Assembly (NCBI GenBank): GCA_903632075.3
Contig: CAHIKZ030000126.1
Location: forward strand, 1,259,501-1,323,500
DNA: 64,000 bases
Source of the DNA: Acanthosepion pharaonis
Taxonomy: Eukaryota > Mollusca > Cephalopoda > Sepiida > Sepiidae
Reading direction: 5' to 3'
In this document: positions 1 through 13,203 of the stretch, piece by piece
Layout: the number at the start of each line of letters is the position of its first letter
Position numbering within the stretch: position 1 is the stretch's first letter
Made by a program: the position numbers and the translations under genes
Notes under the pieces: model-generated
What the model saw: only the letters and a program-made list of their open reading frames with translations
The model's database searches: none
What the model was told of the DNA's origin: nothing

Positions 1-3000
1 CAAAATATCAAAAATATTATTTGTCCAAGTATCAGCAAAACAAAAATCTGTCAGATGATAAATGCCAGTGGCATTAATGAAGACTTTATAAAAAAATTCC
101 AGCTGTGTTGTTGTTGTTATCATTATTACTCAAAAATGAAAAAAGAACAAGTTTTTTTGTTTACTTTTTGTTTTCATTTTTTTTTTTTAATTATGAATTT
201 AAGCGCACTACTAGATTGGCAGCTAGGTCTCATCGTTTTACAGTTGAAATGGATAGATGTAACTGTAAGTTCTATGCTAACAGTTTATTCTATCACACTT
301 CTCACTTGTGGAACTTTCTTCTGGCTTATTGCTTTCCAGACAACTTTGACATTTCACTTAAATTTTTGAAGATCAATTGTTATCTTCTGTCTTCTTAATT
401 CCTGTTCTTTTATTGTTCTCTCCTTAATAGTATTTTTCCTCATATTCTTTAACACACAATAAAACACTTGTTTTTTAGTGGCTTTATTGCCTTGCTGAGG
501 ATGAAAGGATTAAAAAAAATTAAAAATTAGTGTTTATAATTTGTTTTTAAGATATCTTGGATATTTTGAAATAAAATGTTTTTTGCCAAATTTTATATCA
601 TTGGAAAAATAAAACCAAATTTGAATGTTCCTACATTTTTCTTTGATGCATAATTTGTGACTTATTAAAAGAATATCTAAATTTTTCAAGTCCCTTGTTA
701 AAAATAAGTGGATGTGCATTACACTTGTTTTTAATGTCTGACAAGATATCTCAGCATCAACAATTTTTATCTGATCTGTATTTAACAAAAGGCCTGAGAA
801 TTTTAAAGCTTGTAAATAAATAAAAAGAATGAAAATCCATCTTTCTAGTAAAGCTAAAAAACAAAAGCTTTAGTAGGTATTTGGTTTTCATGAGATCTGT
901 GATATAAGTCTGAATACCTTATTAAATTTAAAATTTATTACTAGTTGTATGAACTAAGTCTCAGTTATTTAGATATGTCATTGATTGACATGCATGCACA
1001 CACACATACCAAAATAATTCTCAGGATGATACCACACACATTGCTTTTTTATGAAATCACATGGTTGCAAAGTTTAATACTGAATTATCAAATTTGAACT
1101 GAAAGAATAAACTGTAGAATAAAATAGGAATTGATTCTCTTAAAAAAAAAAAAAAGGTGGTTATCAATCACAATATACAACTACTGTCTCTGCTCATAGA
1201 TAAAGTTATTGTAGCAAACAGAATAATTGCAAATTCTGATGGTGCACATGAAACTCCAAACCAACCAAATACACACAACAAAAATACAACTAACTGTATC
1301 ACTTAAAAATAACAATTTATATACAAATTCAAGATGTCCACAATTAGTCAATTCCAAATTTTCATGTCCTGCCATTTTCTATATAAATAAACAAAAAACA
1401 CAGATCGGAGTTTTTTTTTTAATTTTTGGCACAAAATACACATGAGCCAGGGATGTTTTGTTTGATGGGGTAAATGACTATTTTCATTGCTACAGTTTAG
1501 TATTTTGATGATGGTCTTTGATGGATTTACAAACAGTTTGGTTTGTTTTTTTTCTTATAATCCATTTCTTAAGTTTCAAATTCTTTCTTCTCTTCAGGAC
1601 ATTTCTGGTCCATAAGTCTCAGTTATTTAGACAGATTTAATCTTTAACCCTTTAACATTCTAAAACTGATGAAATCTTCTTTTAAACATTAGAATTATCA
1701 ATTTTTAAAATACCAGCCTTTCATTATCATTGTAAATTTGTCTTGATCAGTTTATTGCTAAAAAAAACAGCTTGTGTTAAGTGTGTTGTTTGTTTAGGGT
1801 GGGTGTAGTTTTTTTTGTGGGTGTGCAATTTAATGAGTTTGTTGAATCTCTCTCTTTCCCTTTCTCTTTCTCTCTTGGGGATTGCCTGTCTTTTGAATTC
1901 AATTCACTGTCACTGATTACTGTGCAACTTGTTGATGATTTTCCCAATCGTTAGTGTCATCTCTAATTACTATGGCAAACATTCCTTCAGGCTGAAGTTT
2001 GTCGTATTATCTTTTAACACTGAATCTTTCCTCACATTACACTGGCAATCAGTAAAGGCTAATGGGTCAGGTTCTCTCTTCAGTATACTGCACCTCCCCC
2101 CCCAGGTGCTAATATCAGGAATCTAATGGATTTATTTGTGATTTTTAACCAGAAATCTAACAATCATATTTTTTTATATCTGTTTGCAAGACTTTTTGCA
2201 GGTTTCTTCGTTAACTGCAAACTATAAATGTCTTCAGTCCCTGCTTCAGAGAAGGTGATTATCAGTAATAATTATGAAATTGATTTTATTTTTTAAGGAG
2301 GATCTATGTGGAATTAGTAAATACTAAACATTGGATCAGTTATAACAAATTTAGCATAGGAGATAAGGAAACTGAACATAGAATAGGCTGCACTAGAGGT
2401 AGTTTCACCCAATACCACAGACTACTACAAAACCAAAACATTAACCTAAAAATATCTAAACTGTCAACTATATACAACCATTTTCTCAGGATACTTAAAA
2501 TAGTTAAAACACTTTCTCAATGGTTAAAATGGCTTTGCATGAATGAAACCTGTAGGTTTTAGTACGTACCATCCTTCGTTAAACATTATGAACTAGTATT
2601 ACAGAATCACAAACAACTATATCAAAATAATAGAAACCATATAACTTGAGGTCTTTAAAAATCAGTAACAACTAAAATGGATAACACATGTAACTTGAAG
2701 AGAAAATAATGATATGATCAAGATGTTGATGTTCCATACTACTTCAAATAAAAAGTTAGGAAGGAAACCTCATCAATGCTGGAAAGAGTAATAACAGATA
2801 CTGGACTTGAGAAAACTATTTTCCTGAAAAAATGTTTTTAGAGAAAGATTTTTAAAATTTCAACTGAAAGTAGCACTGGCTGCTCACTCAATGAATGTTG
2901 AATGTTTCCTTATAAGGAAACAACTAATATTACCATTAACAGTTTGTGATAAATTGTTGCCATAATCTATTAATTAATTGATCTGCCATAAACTATTGTG

Positions 3001-4139
3001 ACAATTTAGTATCAAATACTGTTTGGAATGATACAAACTGAAACTTCACAAGATTTGGGCTTTTATATTCTATGACATTATTGTTTTGAGAAATAACATC
3101 TTTGATGTTTGTCATGGAGAATATACGGTAACTGTAAGCCTTGTTACCTATCAGGATTCCAAATGTTGTTTTTTTTTTGTTTTTTTTTTAAGCATTTTCT
3201 TTAGTGTAAGAACATTTTAAATGTGTGTGTGTGTGTGTGGAGGCATGTTTTTGTGTAAATCTAGAAGGCCAAAAAAAGTTAACAATTGCAACTTTGAAAC
3301 TTCAAGCAAAACCTCTCCAAATTCATAGGTCTTCAGCTTCACATCACCTTATCTCCATCCAGAAATGAGAAGTGCATGTACACATGTTGGTGGTCGCTCA
3401 CCTTCCTACTGCCTCACTGATCAAATCTCTCTCTATGTATGTGTAGAAATAGGCTTACAACTGGAACATAATGCCCATGCTATAACTTCCTCCTGCCAGG
3501 TGATTGTGTATGACATCTGGGCCATTTCCAGATCAAACCTTGATTTGTGTTAAGATCATTTCTTCAGGTCAGACACCTGCACTTCCTTACAGCAACATGT
3601 TACAGGTCATTGCATCACACATTTCATTTATAGTAGCATTGGTTCACCTTTCCTTTGAAAAGTTGCCTTTTTTTCTTTTTTGAAATTTTCTTAATATTAT
3701 CTCAAACATGTTTAAGTCTTTTATAAAATAACTCAAATTGCAAAATATCTTCTTTCATCTTCTAATTTAAGTACATTTTTTTTATTTTACTTCAGTAGAA
3801 GAAATAAATTGATCCTATTGTAAGTAATTGAAGCAGAAGAAATTTGAAGTTTATGAAATTATAAAAAAGATTTGTATGAAACTCAATTGAAAAGTTAGTT
3901 TTCATTAGTTTTCCAAACTAAGATATATTTATAGATTGCCATAAATAGGTAAGACAAATTTTGATCTTCAATAAATAAATATGCCATATATTTTTCAAGG
4001 TCTTTTGTTTCAAATGTTTCAGACATGAAGACTTAAAGAAGAATTGTATGTTTGTGCAAATCTAAAGACAAAATTGTCTGAATTAAATTTTGCAGACTGA
4101 AAAGTGTTTTTTTTTTTTTTATTTTTCTCCTGTTTACAG
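1..4139. other. Upstream intron or flank without a recognised exon
   Basis: Apart from the LINE tail at about 190-527 this stretch shows only AT-rich sequence, poly-T and poly-A runs, short (TG)n at 3223-3238 and a TC-rich patch near 1848-1875. A less AT-rich patch at 3300-3660 has a 62-codon frame (3365-3553), but I recognise no domain in it and see no clean splice frame. An upstream AREL1 exon may be hidden here or lie before the window. Confidence 0.5.
190..527 (+). mobile_element. LINE (CR1/Jockey-like) 3'-end fragment, 5'-truncated
   Basis: The translation contains RTTRLAARSHRFTVEMDRCN and later LWNFLLAYCFPDNFDIS, which is the C-terminal tail after the reverse transcriptase of a non-LTR retrotransposon. 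Related tails occur on the minus strand at 6297, 12100 and 59399. The non-coding 3' end (GTGGCTTTATTGCCTTGCTG..) finishes in an A-rich tail at about 510-527, which gives the orientation. Short deletions and frame changes show that it is dead. Confidence 0.7.
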
Positions 4140-4217
4140 CAATTAACCCTGAAAGAATTTTACTTTTGGTTATTTGGCAAAAAGCTGTTTACATTCCGTG
4201 TTTGTCCATCAACCAAG
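4140..4217 (+). CDS. AREL1: AREL1-like exon A (pre-HECT region, 26 codons)
   Basis: The exon follows a pyrimidine-rich tract ending TTTACAG and is followed by GTGAG. It is exactly 78 nt, phase 0 at both ends. The chosen frame starts QLTLKEFYFWLFGKK and ends FRVCPSTK. The neighbouring frame that begins INPERILL is also open across this short exon, but its phase does not fit the next exon. The FRVCPSTK end matches the AREL1 segment before the HECT extension, and the next exon continues it with F-Y-F. Which exon precedes it is not visible; nothing convincing was found in 1-4139. Confidence 0.8.
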
Positions 4218-5502
4218 GTGAGATTTTATTTTTTTTATTTTTCCTTACAAATAGTTTAACACACAATTCTATCATAGCCAACTTTCATTTGCAGTTAAAG
4301 GAGTTTCATTGAAAAATAGTTTTTTTTTATCTCAATTAGATACACAATCTTAGCACAACTGAAATAAATGTTTCACCTTTCAAAATCTAGCATCCATTAA
4401 ACTTTAATTACAAAATCCATTTTATCTTTGTCCCATTCCCCAAGGAAATTTGGATACATTCTTGAATTTTTCTTATTCACAAAAACACTATCATATATGA
4501 ACACAAGGAAAAAATTCTTTCTTTCTTTTTACATGTTTGATTCTAAAAGATGAAATTATTACAAAAGTTGCTTTTCTGAAATAATAATTGATGATTAAAA
4601 CAAAGTATACAAAGAAGAAAAAGAAAAAAATATAAAGTATGTACAGAAACTATCCAGCCACTGTTTGACTGTCTGAATAAATACTTCTTTGGCCTTGATG
4701 TAACTTGAAGATGAAGAGAGAACCTTACTGCACATGCATGAACACTCTCCCACAGACTTACTCAGCAATGAAATGTTACTGAGTAAGATTTATACTGTGT
4801 GACTTGTGCATTTATTATGAGAATGCATCTGCTTATTCTTCACATCTGTTATGTGTGTTTTTTGTTTTTTTAAGTAAAACATTGTATCACCTAAATATGT
4901 CAGCAACCCAAAAGTCTAGATTTGGCTTCTGTTGAAAGATAAACCTACCACTTAAAAGAAAGAGATTTTCAGGCTATTTGTTTCATTAATATTAAATGCA
5001 TGGGTTTTTTTTCTGGACAAACTTAATAAATAGTAATCATAGAAAAAGTTTCAAGTGTAATTTTATAAGAAAAATATATATTGTCAATTTTAATTGCCAT
5101 TAAAGTCAAAGACAAGATTAATGCAAATATATTAGCAAAATTCAACACATTGAAAATGTAAATTTTTGTGTTTGCTAGTTTATAAGATGTATTCAGATTT
5201 TACAAAGAAATCTTTAGGGGTTTGGAGAACTTCAATGCAATTCCTCAAATATTCAGTGTTTGATCTCCTATCCATAATCCCAGAAAATTGAACACTTTTT
5301 TTAAAGATATAAATAAGTAAACCTTATAGTCTGTCAAAAAAGAATATATCTAAATATTGTGAAGAGAGAAACTATTTTAAACATTATGAACTTTCCTGCT
5401 TATTTGTCTTTTCTTATATTTACTTCATTTTTTTTCTTTCTTTTTTTTTGCCTTATTCCTTTCCTCTTTATCAAACTGACACTGATTTTGATCTTGTTTC
5501 AG
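4218..5502 (+). other. AREL1-like intron A-B (1285 bp)
   Basis: Begins GTGAGATTTT and ends TTGTTTCAG. AT-rich with homopolymer runs. No repeat family was recognised, only scattered poly-T and poly-A. Confidence 0.75.
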
Positions 5503-5647
5503 TTTTATTTCAATGGTTATAACAACCAATATGACAATGCCCCCATTTTTACTATAGACGATGGCTCCCAGCCACCAGTCGTGCTGGCAGCCAAAGAAAG
5601 GAATATCATTGCTGCAACATTTACAAATTTCTTACTAAAAAATATTG
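5503..5647 (+). CDS. AREL1: AREL1-like exon B (pre-HECT linker)
   Basis: Acceptor TTGTTTCAG and donor GTAAGT flank a 145-nt exon entering in phase 0 and leaving in phase 1. It encodes FYFNGYNNQYDNAPIFTIDD, then GSQPPVVLAAKERN, then IIAATFTNFLLKNIG. The blocks with DDG.QPP and AATF...L.KNIG are characteristic of AREL1 proteins between the filamin repeat and HECT domain. An open frame extends upstream from an ATG at 5359 and past the donor to 5742, but those parts are low-complexity intron read-through. This exon sits 1.3 kb after exon A. Confidence 0.88.
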
Positions 5648-6296
5648 GTAAGTTTCTTTTTATTTTCTTTCTCTTGCACTCATTAATCTCAGCAGCAAAT
5701 AAACTTTTACTTCTGATGTTTCTTAAGCTTTACTTGATATAAGAGAAGGCTCTACTAGAAGGATTGAAAACTGATAGCCTGCATGCCTTGAAAATCAACA
5801 TTCAGAATACTTTCATTTACCTTGGTTTGAACAGTAGTAGTGTGGTAAGTGCACAACTGTCTCAACCACCACACATACCCCAGTTTACTAAGTTTCATTT
5901 TACCCAAGACCATAAGAAGCCATAATTATCTGTATGATTCCATGATGAGATCCTTAATATTTCTCATGATTCTTAACACTCTGTGTCAACCAATTGATAT
6001 AATATTCTTTAATGCTATAGTTTTAAAACAAAGGCTAAAAATACCTTTGAAAAATGCTAATTGTCAACAATCAATATTTGGCAATCATGGTCTATACTGA
6101 ATCATTATAATTATAAAGTTCTTTTGCAGTTCAAAATGTTCATAAATTAATTTTCTAAACAGAAATTCGTCTCTAAAAAAAATAAATCAGAAAAATGACA
6201 TTTTTAGATAGATTTAATCTAGGGGTTGTTAATCTTCAGCATGTCTCTTGTCATCATTGTGACATGACCCTCAATGTTAACTGTTAAATCAGACTT

Positions 6297-6862
6297 TAAG
6301 CATTTCACTCCAAGCAAGGTGGGATGCCACTAGAACACAGGGGGTTACAGAGAGTGGGAGTGAGAGTAAAGAGTCATGATAGAAGAAAGGATGAAGAGAA
6401 GGACAGGGAATAGATCAAGTCATCTGGAGATGTCGATTGACATTTGAATAGTTGGAGATTATAGCTATCAGGGAAACAAGTAATAGGGAGATGATTCCAC
6501 AGACAGGAGGTGTGAGACATGAAGCTATTGGAGTAGAAGAGACGATTCCATTTAACTGTTTCGATAGTGAAAGGATGGGACCATGATGCCAGCCTAGTAG
6601 CACATTTAAATTCATGCAGTCTGGGAACTAGCAAAATTAGCTTGTCGGAGCAGTTATCATGAAAGTATTTGTAGAAAAGACAGAGTGGGGGGGGTGATGG
6701 TACATCCATGAGAGAGCGACTATAGACAAGATGCCAGATCAGGGCCAATCACATTGCATATCTATCTCTGGATTTTATCAAGGACCTTAAGACGAACAGC
6801 GGGGGCACCAGACCATATATGGCAGCAATACTCCATGCCATACAATAAATTTAATAAGAGAT
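6297..6862 (-). mobile_element. LINE (CR1/Jockey-like) 3'-end fragment
   Basis: The minus strand encodes YGMEYCCHIWSGAPAVRLKV followed, after frame changes, by LCLFYKYFHDNCSDKL and ATRLASWSHPFTIETV..CFPDSYNLQ. This is the thumb and tail of the same non-LTR family as at 12100-13203. The 3' terminal motif (plus strand CCAAGCAAGGTGGGATGCCA..GGGGTTACAGAGAGT) lies at about 6313-6355. The fragment is truncated at its 5' side near 6860 and broken by at least one frameshift. Confidence 0.8.
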
Positions 6863-9044
6863 GCTCTGTCTTTGTCTTTCTCACTATTCTCTTTCTCTCT
6901 TTTTTTTTTTTTGTTTTACTACCTATCTGGACTGAGTCTTGTTTCAGTGAAGAAAGGTCAAGAAAGGAATTTGGGTTCAGCTTGACAATAAACAAAGTAC
7001 CTTCTAAGAAATAGCAAGAAAGGAATTTGGTGTTGCTTGACAATAAACAGAATGACCTGCTAAGTAAGGGAGTAAGAATCGGTCAATTACACTCATGTGA
7101 CATACATCACCAAGGGGTATTTTGGTATTGTAACTTTAGTTTTCCTCTGACCTCCAATGGCAGCAGTTTGTGACAAAATAGATTTCTATCATGTGATTGT
7201 AAGGGATGAGAAATACATCTACAAACCTATTCTATTACTTGTGTAGGGAATAAGGAAATTTTGTCTCAGAGATCTTGGGTTTATTTGACTATTTAATGAG
7301 TAAAGGATAAGAGAATATTGTACTCAAATAAATACAAAGAAAGCATCTTACTTTCATCTTGGATACAATCCAATTAACCAAGAGGAAATGTAACACAAAC
7401 ATTATTCCGGAATCTTATATTTCACATTGCAGAAGAAAGGTCAACCAACTTTTGTAAACATTCTACCGCAACTTTGTCTGTCATTACAAACATTTGAACT
7501 CCAAATTCCTGAAACACAAATGTTTGAACTGACATCCAATATCAGTTAAGTGTTCTTTTGTTAATTGTACGTCTGTCACTCCATATTTTTCCTATATTTT
7601 GCATTTTGTTATATAAAATTTATTTACAAATGTTAATCTTGTGTTTATTGTTCATCTGTACCTGTTCATGTGTTCCTATCTTAGCAAACCCATTTTTTTT
7701 CTTTTTAACCTGGGATTTATATCTTTATACATTGCAAATTCCTAACATCATGTATTGATGCCATTCTCAAATTCTATAAAGATATTTTGCAATTAAATTT
7801 CAGCGAAACCATGAATTTGTTATCCTGACCCCCATCTGAAGAAAATATTTTGTTGACTAAACATTTGCTTTTGTATGTGTCCTCACAAAAAAATCAAAAA
7901 CATCTGATGATTATGAGGACTAAGAACCTTGGTCTGAGAGTAAAGTGACAAGGTGCCCCATTTTGCTGAAACACTGTCTCTCTTCTCAGTTCTAAGTTCA
8001 AGAATAGTCATTTTGTGACTGAGCTAAAATAAAATCAACAAATCATACTTATCTGCTCTTTATGAATAGATTTTATGTATAGAATGAAAGTTATACAAAT
8101 TTAAGGCTGCACAATGACCCTGTATATATGCACAAATACTCATACATCTATTATTTGGTAATATCAGCAGCATGTGATGATTTATAAAGAGTATGCTAAG
8201 AACAGATGTTAATTCCTTTAGATTGGACATTGTTCCAGACACGACAGTTGGCTTAAGATGAGATTTTGTTTAATTGGCAGTTCCTTCTGTCAATGAATAC
8301 AACTTTTAATATTTAGAATCTTTTAGTGTCAGTCTTGTAAAATATTTGAATATAATTTCTATTAATATTTTCATTTACTATTAATAATACTAAAAATTTT
8401 ATAAAAAATACATTATCTAAAATTAAAGTAATACTCAAAAGTTAAAATTTAAACTTAGAATTATTGACAATGAAGAGTAAAATTGTTTCAAATTTTTTAC
8501 ACAGTTTTTGAACACTTTTTTTTCAAAATCTTAATGTACAGTTTTGACCTTTCTTTTTTCTTTCAAAGTTGCCATTTTATTTGCTTTAAATTTTTATTTT
8601 AAAGTTCAGTAATTTAGCATTTTAATGTTGACAGCAACACATGTAACAGCCAAGTGAGGTTCTTCTCAAGCTGAACGTATTCAACAATCTGCTGTTTTGA
8701 CTTTCGACTATGCAGCAGGATAGAAGATATATTTAGTAATTAATAGATTTGTGAAGAAAAATCCCTCATTTGGCATGACATATGTTTATGGCACCTTAAT
8801 GCAAAAATGCTGAAATTTAAATTTAGCATCAAACTAATCATAAAAAAATGGCTGACCATCAATGTTGCAATTATAATTTCTGCATTTGTTACTCTGAGAA
8901 CTCCGTACAACTATGAGGAAATGTTACTTTTTCAAAGAATCTTTCAGAACCCTTCTCCTCTGTCACTTTCAACTAAACTTGTATCATAAAAAAACAAAAC
9001 CTGCTACTCAAACATTTAGGTATTATAAATAATACATACAAACT

Positions 9045-9195
9045 GAATGTTGTATTATTTACACTCAGATTAATGTACTCATCTTTGTTGTTGTTATCAC
9101 AATGTTTTGGGCATTGTGCCCTTTGGCCTTCTTTAGTTGCTTGTGAATCCAATAAACTTTCAGGGAATTTTGGTCTGAACCCTTTAAGGTGGGGA
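9045..9195 (+). repeat. Dispersed repeat copy (TTATTTACA...CTGAACCCTTTA family)
   Basis: Shares TACTCATCTTTGTTGTTGTT, ATCACAATGTTT, a GGCCTTC box and GGGAATTTTGGTCTGAACCC with copies near 17457, 45004, 49105, 50403, 52455 and the inverse copy at 63900-64000. No coding capacity was seen. It may be the non-coding end of a larger element. Confidence 0.6.
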
Positions 9196-9289
9196 TAGAT
9201 TGTATGAACTAATGCATATGCATCAAATATGTACAATGCTTAGAGTAGAAACTAAATGTTAGAGTAATTTCTTTTTTTTTTTTAATGGT

Positions 9290-10062
9290 CATTCTCCAAA
9301 CTTTTTAGGTAGAACCTCAAGTGTGTGTACAAAATAAGAATTTAGCTCTAATAAGGTCATGTATAGGCAAATAGATGAGAAAGTGATGGGTAGTCCTTTA
9401 GGGCTGACACTGGCAAATATATTTGTTGTTGTTTTTTTTAGTTTATTTTTTTAGCAATAGTTATTTGCTTGTATTGAGAGGTAATATGTTAGATATGTGA
9501 ATGATAACTTTTGTTTGTTTGAAAATGAGGTTGAGGCTATGGTTTTTCCATCCAGCACTTAATACATTGCACCTGGCATTGCATTTCATATGTGAAAAGG
9601 AGAACAATGGCATTTTTCCTTTTCTCAGTGTCTTGATACACAGATCAAATACAGGTTTTCTAACATCAGTCTACTGGAAACCAACCATTATGGGTTTATA
9701 CACTCAGCAGGATTCCTTCTAATCTAAACAGTTGAAAATCAATTTGTTTAAAACCTTCTTTCATCAATGCTGAGTAAGGATAATACCAATTATCATGTGA
9801 AGATTTTGGGATCAGTATACATTAATTCCTATCAACCATCTCTTGTAAAAAGAAGCAGTGATTGGTGGGCTTCATGATAATTAGCCTTTAATGTTAGATT
9901 TTTTGCTTGTATATAACATTAATCTGGGATTGTATATTTTTTAGTTGCTGTGCACATTTTTTGTCCTGGATTTTTGCTCTGATGAGAAAGGACCAATAAA
10001 CCAATTTAGCTGATTTTAATCATTTTGATATTACCAATTTATGGTAATATATATATATATTT
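9290..10062 (+). mobile_element. Penelope-like element reverse transcriptase relic with 3' end at a (TA)n tract
   Basis: Broken frames read YRQIDEKVMGSPLGLTLANI near 9360-9425 and then, at 9570-9720, FICEKENNGIFPFLSVLIHR followed by NTGFLTSVYWKPTIMGLYTQ. FPFLDVLI...G.ITSVYRKPT..GLYT is a signature of Penelope-like reverse transcriptases. Further decayed sequence (QLKINLFKTFFHQC) follows. A candidate 3' end (GATTTTAATCATTTTGATAT) abuts (TA)n at about 10047-10061. Stops and indels mean that it is inactive. Confidence 0.75.
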
Positions 10063-11568
10063 TGCTAACCCTCTTTTTTGTTAAGAATTGTTTCTTTTTT
10101 GTTAAGAATGTCCTTTTAATTTATCTGCTTTTTTTGCTCCAATAAAATTTTGTTTTGTACCCCCTGCAAAAATATAAAAATTTTTGTAATGTTTTATTCT
10201 GAAAAATGATGATATTACTGAAAATCACAATGATAAATGGGAAAGTTCTATTAATTTTATCTTTTAAGTAACAAATTACATGTTTTCACTGTTAGCTTAG
10301 GTAGATGTTGGTTATTTTGCTCGTACTTACTAATAATAGACTAATCCTGTTAGAAAGGGAATTGCATTAAACCATTATTTCATTTTGTATTTCAGTCCTA
10401 ACAATACACAGACTTAAAATAAACAGATGTGCTTTTGTTTGGAATAACAAAAATATATTCATTTCCCCATCATTTGTGATCAGTAAAATAACCCAAATCT
10501 TCACCAGGTCCAAAATTATAAATCGGACACAAGAATAAAGAGAAAACATTTCGCATTCTTTTTCCTGGTTATTCTGTACATCATGTCAAACTTGGCATTA
10601 AGTAAATTGCAGTAAAAATAGATTTCTAAAGTATTTTTTCCATCCTTTTTTTGTTTTTTTTTATATCTTTTTTTTTTTTGCTTTTACTTTGTGATAGCAA
10701 ACTTCCAGATTAACATCATTTTAGGATAAAAAGAGCTTAATATAAATTTTGAAAGATCTGAAAATATTTCCAAACAATTTCGAATATGCTTGAAGATTAT
10801 AATCAAACGAAACTGATGAACAAATTTAGGCTTTATGTAATTTTGTGCTGTAAAATCAAAAGTTTCTTATGGGAAGACAATCCAAATATGTCACATGGCT
10901 TTTGATGAAAATCTGTTAGCTTAGCACTAGATAGAAATCAAATGGCATCAACAAGGACATGATCGGTGAAAGGCAGTCACTAAGAATTTAAGCTTGTTGC
11001 ATATATTTAATGTCATTTGACCTTTGATTTCTATTCAACTTGGATTCTTGTTTCAATATTATATTGAGGCAGCTCACTCTTTTTATTGCTGTTTTTTTTT
11101 TCTTATGATTTATCTTTAATATCCTTTTTCTTTCCTCTTGTCTTGATGTTTTGAAAGCAACTTCCAACTGTCTTTCTTTAATTAGAATATTATTACTGCA
11201 TTTTTATTCAACTTCACATATGAAAACAGATGTGAATATATCAATTTCTGGGGAAAGAGTATAAGAAATAACAAAAAAAAAGATGCCAAATAAAGTAACA
11301 TTAAAAATAACAAGTTACTTTTTATTGTCTTGGTTTTAATAGAATCATTTTGTTACTGATTAAACTCCCTATTTTTCATATGCAATACAATAAAATATCT
11401 GGATATGTACATTTTAAAAATATTATGGAAAATGAAACTGCAGTTCAAGATAATTTAGAATTGTGGGTCCATAAACAAATGTCTTTAGAGTGTAGATTAT
11501 AATAGAGGATGTGTCTACCAACCACCAATGAAAACATATATACATTTGTTTAATAGCATCTCTGTTTA

Positions 11569-11806
11569 TATTATAACTCCCTATTGCAAGGGTTATTGTT
11601 ATAACACACATTCGTACTTGGATAATGTTATTCATTAAAGTATTCTCTATACATAATGGTTAGGTTATTGCCATATACCTGTATAGTTAGTATGAAAACT
11701 GACTCCAACACAACTACTATTGACCTCATACCCTGGAACTCTTTATAGTATTGAATTGGTTCATAAAGTCACCAGGGATGTACTCTTTACTCTACAACAT
11801 CCTCCC
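11569..11806 (-). repeat. 3' LTR of a Ty3/gypsy element
   Basis: About 235 bp in direct orientation with 14550-14786. Shared blocks include AAGGGTTATTGTTATAACAC, TCATTAAAGTATTCT, CCGTATAGTTAGTATGAA-like, ACCTCATACC.TGGAACTCT, TTTATAGTATTG and GTACTCTTTACTC. On the minus strand it begins TGTTG directly after a purine-rich tract at 11807-11820 (AAAAGGGGAGGA), the expected polypurine primer. This fixes it as the 3' LTR of a minus-strand element. The outer edge near 11569 is uncertain. Confidence 0.78.
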
Positions 11807-12094
11807 CTTTTGAGATTAGTACTTTATTAAATAATTATATTTTTTTCTTTTTTATTTCATATTAGTATCTCTTGCTTCTCTTTCTGGAGAGTTCACCAAT
11901 GTATTTTACTTTGTAGCATTTCCATCTTGGATCCACTTCTAGTTCTTTTGTATGTTTTCTTTTCCTTGAACTTTTGTCTTTGTTGGTTTCATGATTTATT
12001 TTGGTACTGACACATAAAAAATGTTGTACAGCATTTTAACTTGTTCATTAGGTCTTTCCTCAGTTAATCTTTTCTTCAGCTGATTTTGTTGCCT

Positions 12095-13203
12095 TTTTTT
12101 TTTCTTTTTTAAGCATTTTGCCCAAGCAAAGCAGGAGTGCTACTAGTGCACAAGGGGTTACAGAGAGTGAAGAGAAAAGACTGGGTATAGAGCAGATTGA
12201 GGAAAGGATAAAAAGAACAGGGATCAAGATATCAGAAGATGAGGATTGATCTTACATTAGGTTAATTTTTGAAGATTGTAGTTATCAGGAAAACAAGTAA
12301 GAGGAAGGGAGTTCCACTGTTGGAAGTGCGAGAGAAGAAGCTGTCGGAGTAGTAGAGGTGGTTACATTTAACTGTTTCAACAGTAAAATGGAGGGTGCCA
12401 ACCTAATAGCTTGTCAGAGCAGTTGCCATAAAAATATTTATAGAAAAGATGGAGGAAAGCTACATCACATCTGTGGGAAAGTGACTGGAGTCAAGATGCC
12501 AATTTTGTCAAGAACCTCTAGATGAACAGCAAGGGCACCAGACCAGATATGCCAACAGTATTCAATGCATGGACGAATGGTAGATTTGTATATGTGTAGG
12601 ATGGAATCAGATGAGAAAAACCTTCTGGCATGACACACAGAATCAACTTTCTTTGCAATAGATGCAATGTAATTGTTCCCCATCAAGTCAGTGGAGAACA
12701 TAAGACCAAGAAGGATAATTGTGACACTCTTTTTGAAGTCAAGCATCAACCATGCTGATAGGGGGCAGTGAAGTTTCTCTTTGGTGGGTAAATGAGAGCT
12801 GTTTAATTTTGGAATAATTAAAATTTACAATGACTGATTGGAGATCCTTTTTGAGACCAATAGCCAGGTTAACTTTGTCAGCATTTGCCATATTTACTAT
12901 TGAGGCAGGAGTAAATGGTAGTGTTCTCTGCATAGATACCTACTTGAAAACTGTTGACATCAAGAAGATCATTGATGAAGATCAGAAACAGTGTAGGCCG
13001 AGGATAGAGCCTTGGGGAACACCAGCATTTGTATGAAAGGAACCGTTTAGGATGACCTTCATTTCATGATTTGATAGGAATGATTGGATTAAATCAAATA
13101 ATTGTCCTGTAATATCATAGCTCTGAAGATTACATAGAAGGCCAGAAGAGTCACTGCTGTAGAATCTAGACTCACAGCTCACAGTGTCATTTGATATGTT
13201 CAT
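12095..13203 (-). mobile_element. LINE (CR1/Jockey-like) fragment: RT C-terminus to 3' end
   Basis: Minus-strand pieces in order: LLCNLQSYDITGQLFDLIQS...NAGVPQGSILG (RT domain, the conserved VPQGS motif), then LAIGLKKDLQSVIVNFNYSK (palm/thumb), then ARRFFSSDSILHIYKSTIRP..IEYCWHIWSGALAVHLEVL. The YADD block is missing between pieces, so it is internally deleted. The 3' end carries the same motif (plus strand GCACAAGGGGTTACAGAGAG) as the copies at 6297 and 59399 and stops at a T-rich run at 12094-12112, the poly-A tail seen from the other strand. Confidence 0.82.

Noticed and set aside
1640..1680. TTAACCCTTTAACATTC as a piggyBac end
   Set aside because: No matching inverse end or second TTAA at a sensible distance.
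3365..3553. Less AT-rich patch as an upstream AREL1 exon
   Set aside because: The translation does not resemble the filamin or linker parts and I found no matching splice phases.
5359..5742. 127-codon frame as a separate small membrane protein
   Set aside because: It is exon B plus read-through into pyrimidine-rich intron on both sides. The splice signals at 5502/5503 and 5647/5648 explain it better.
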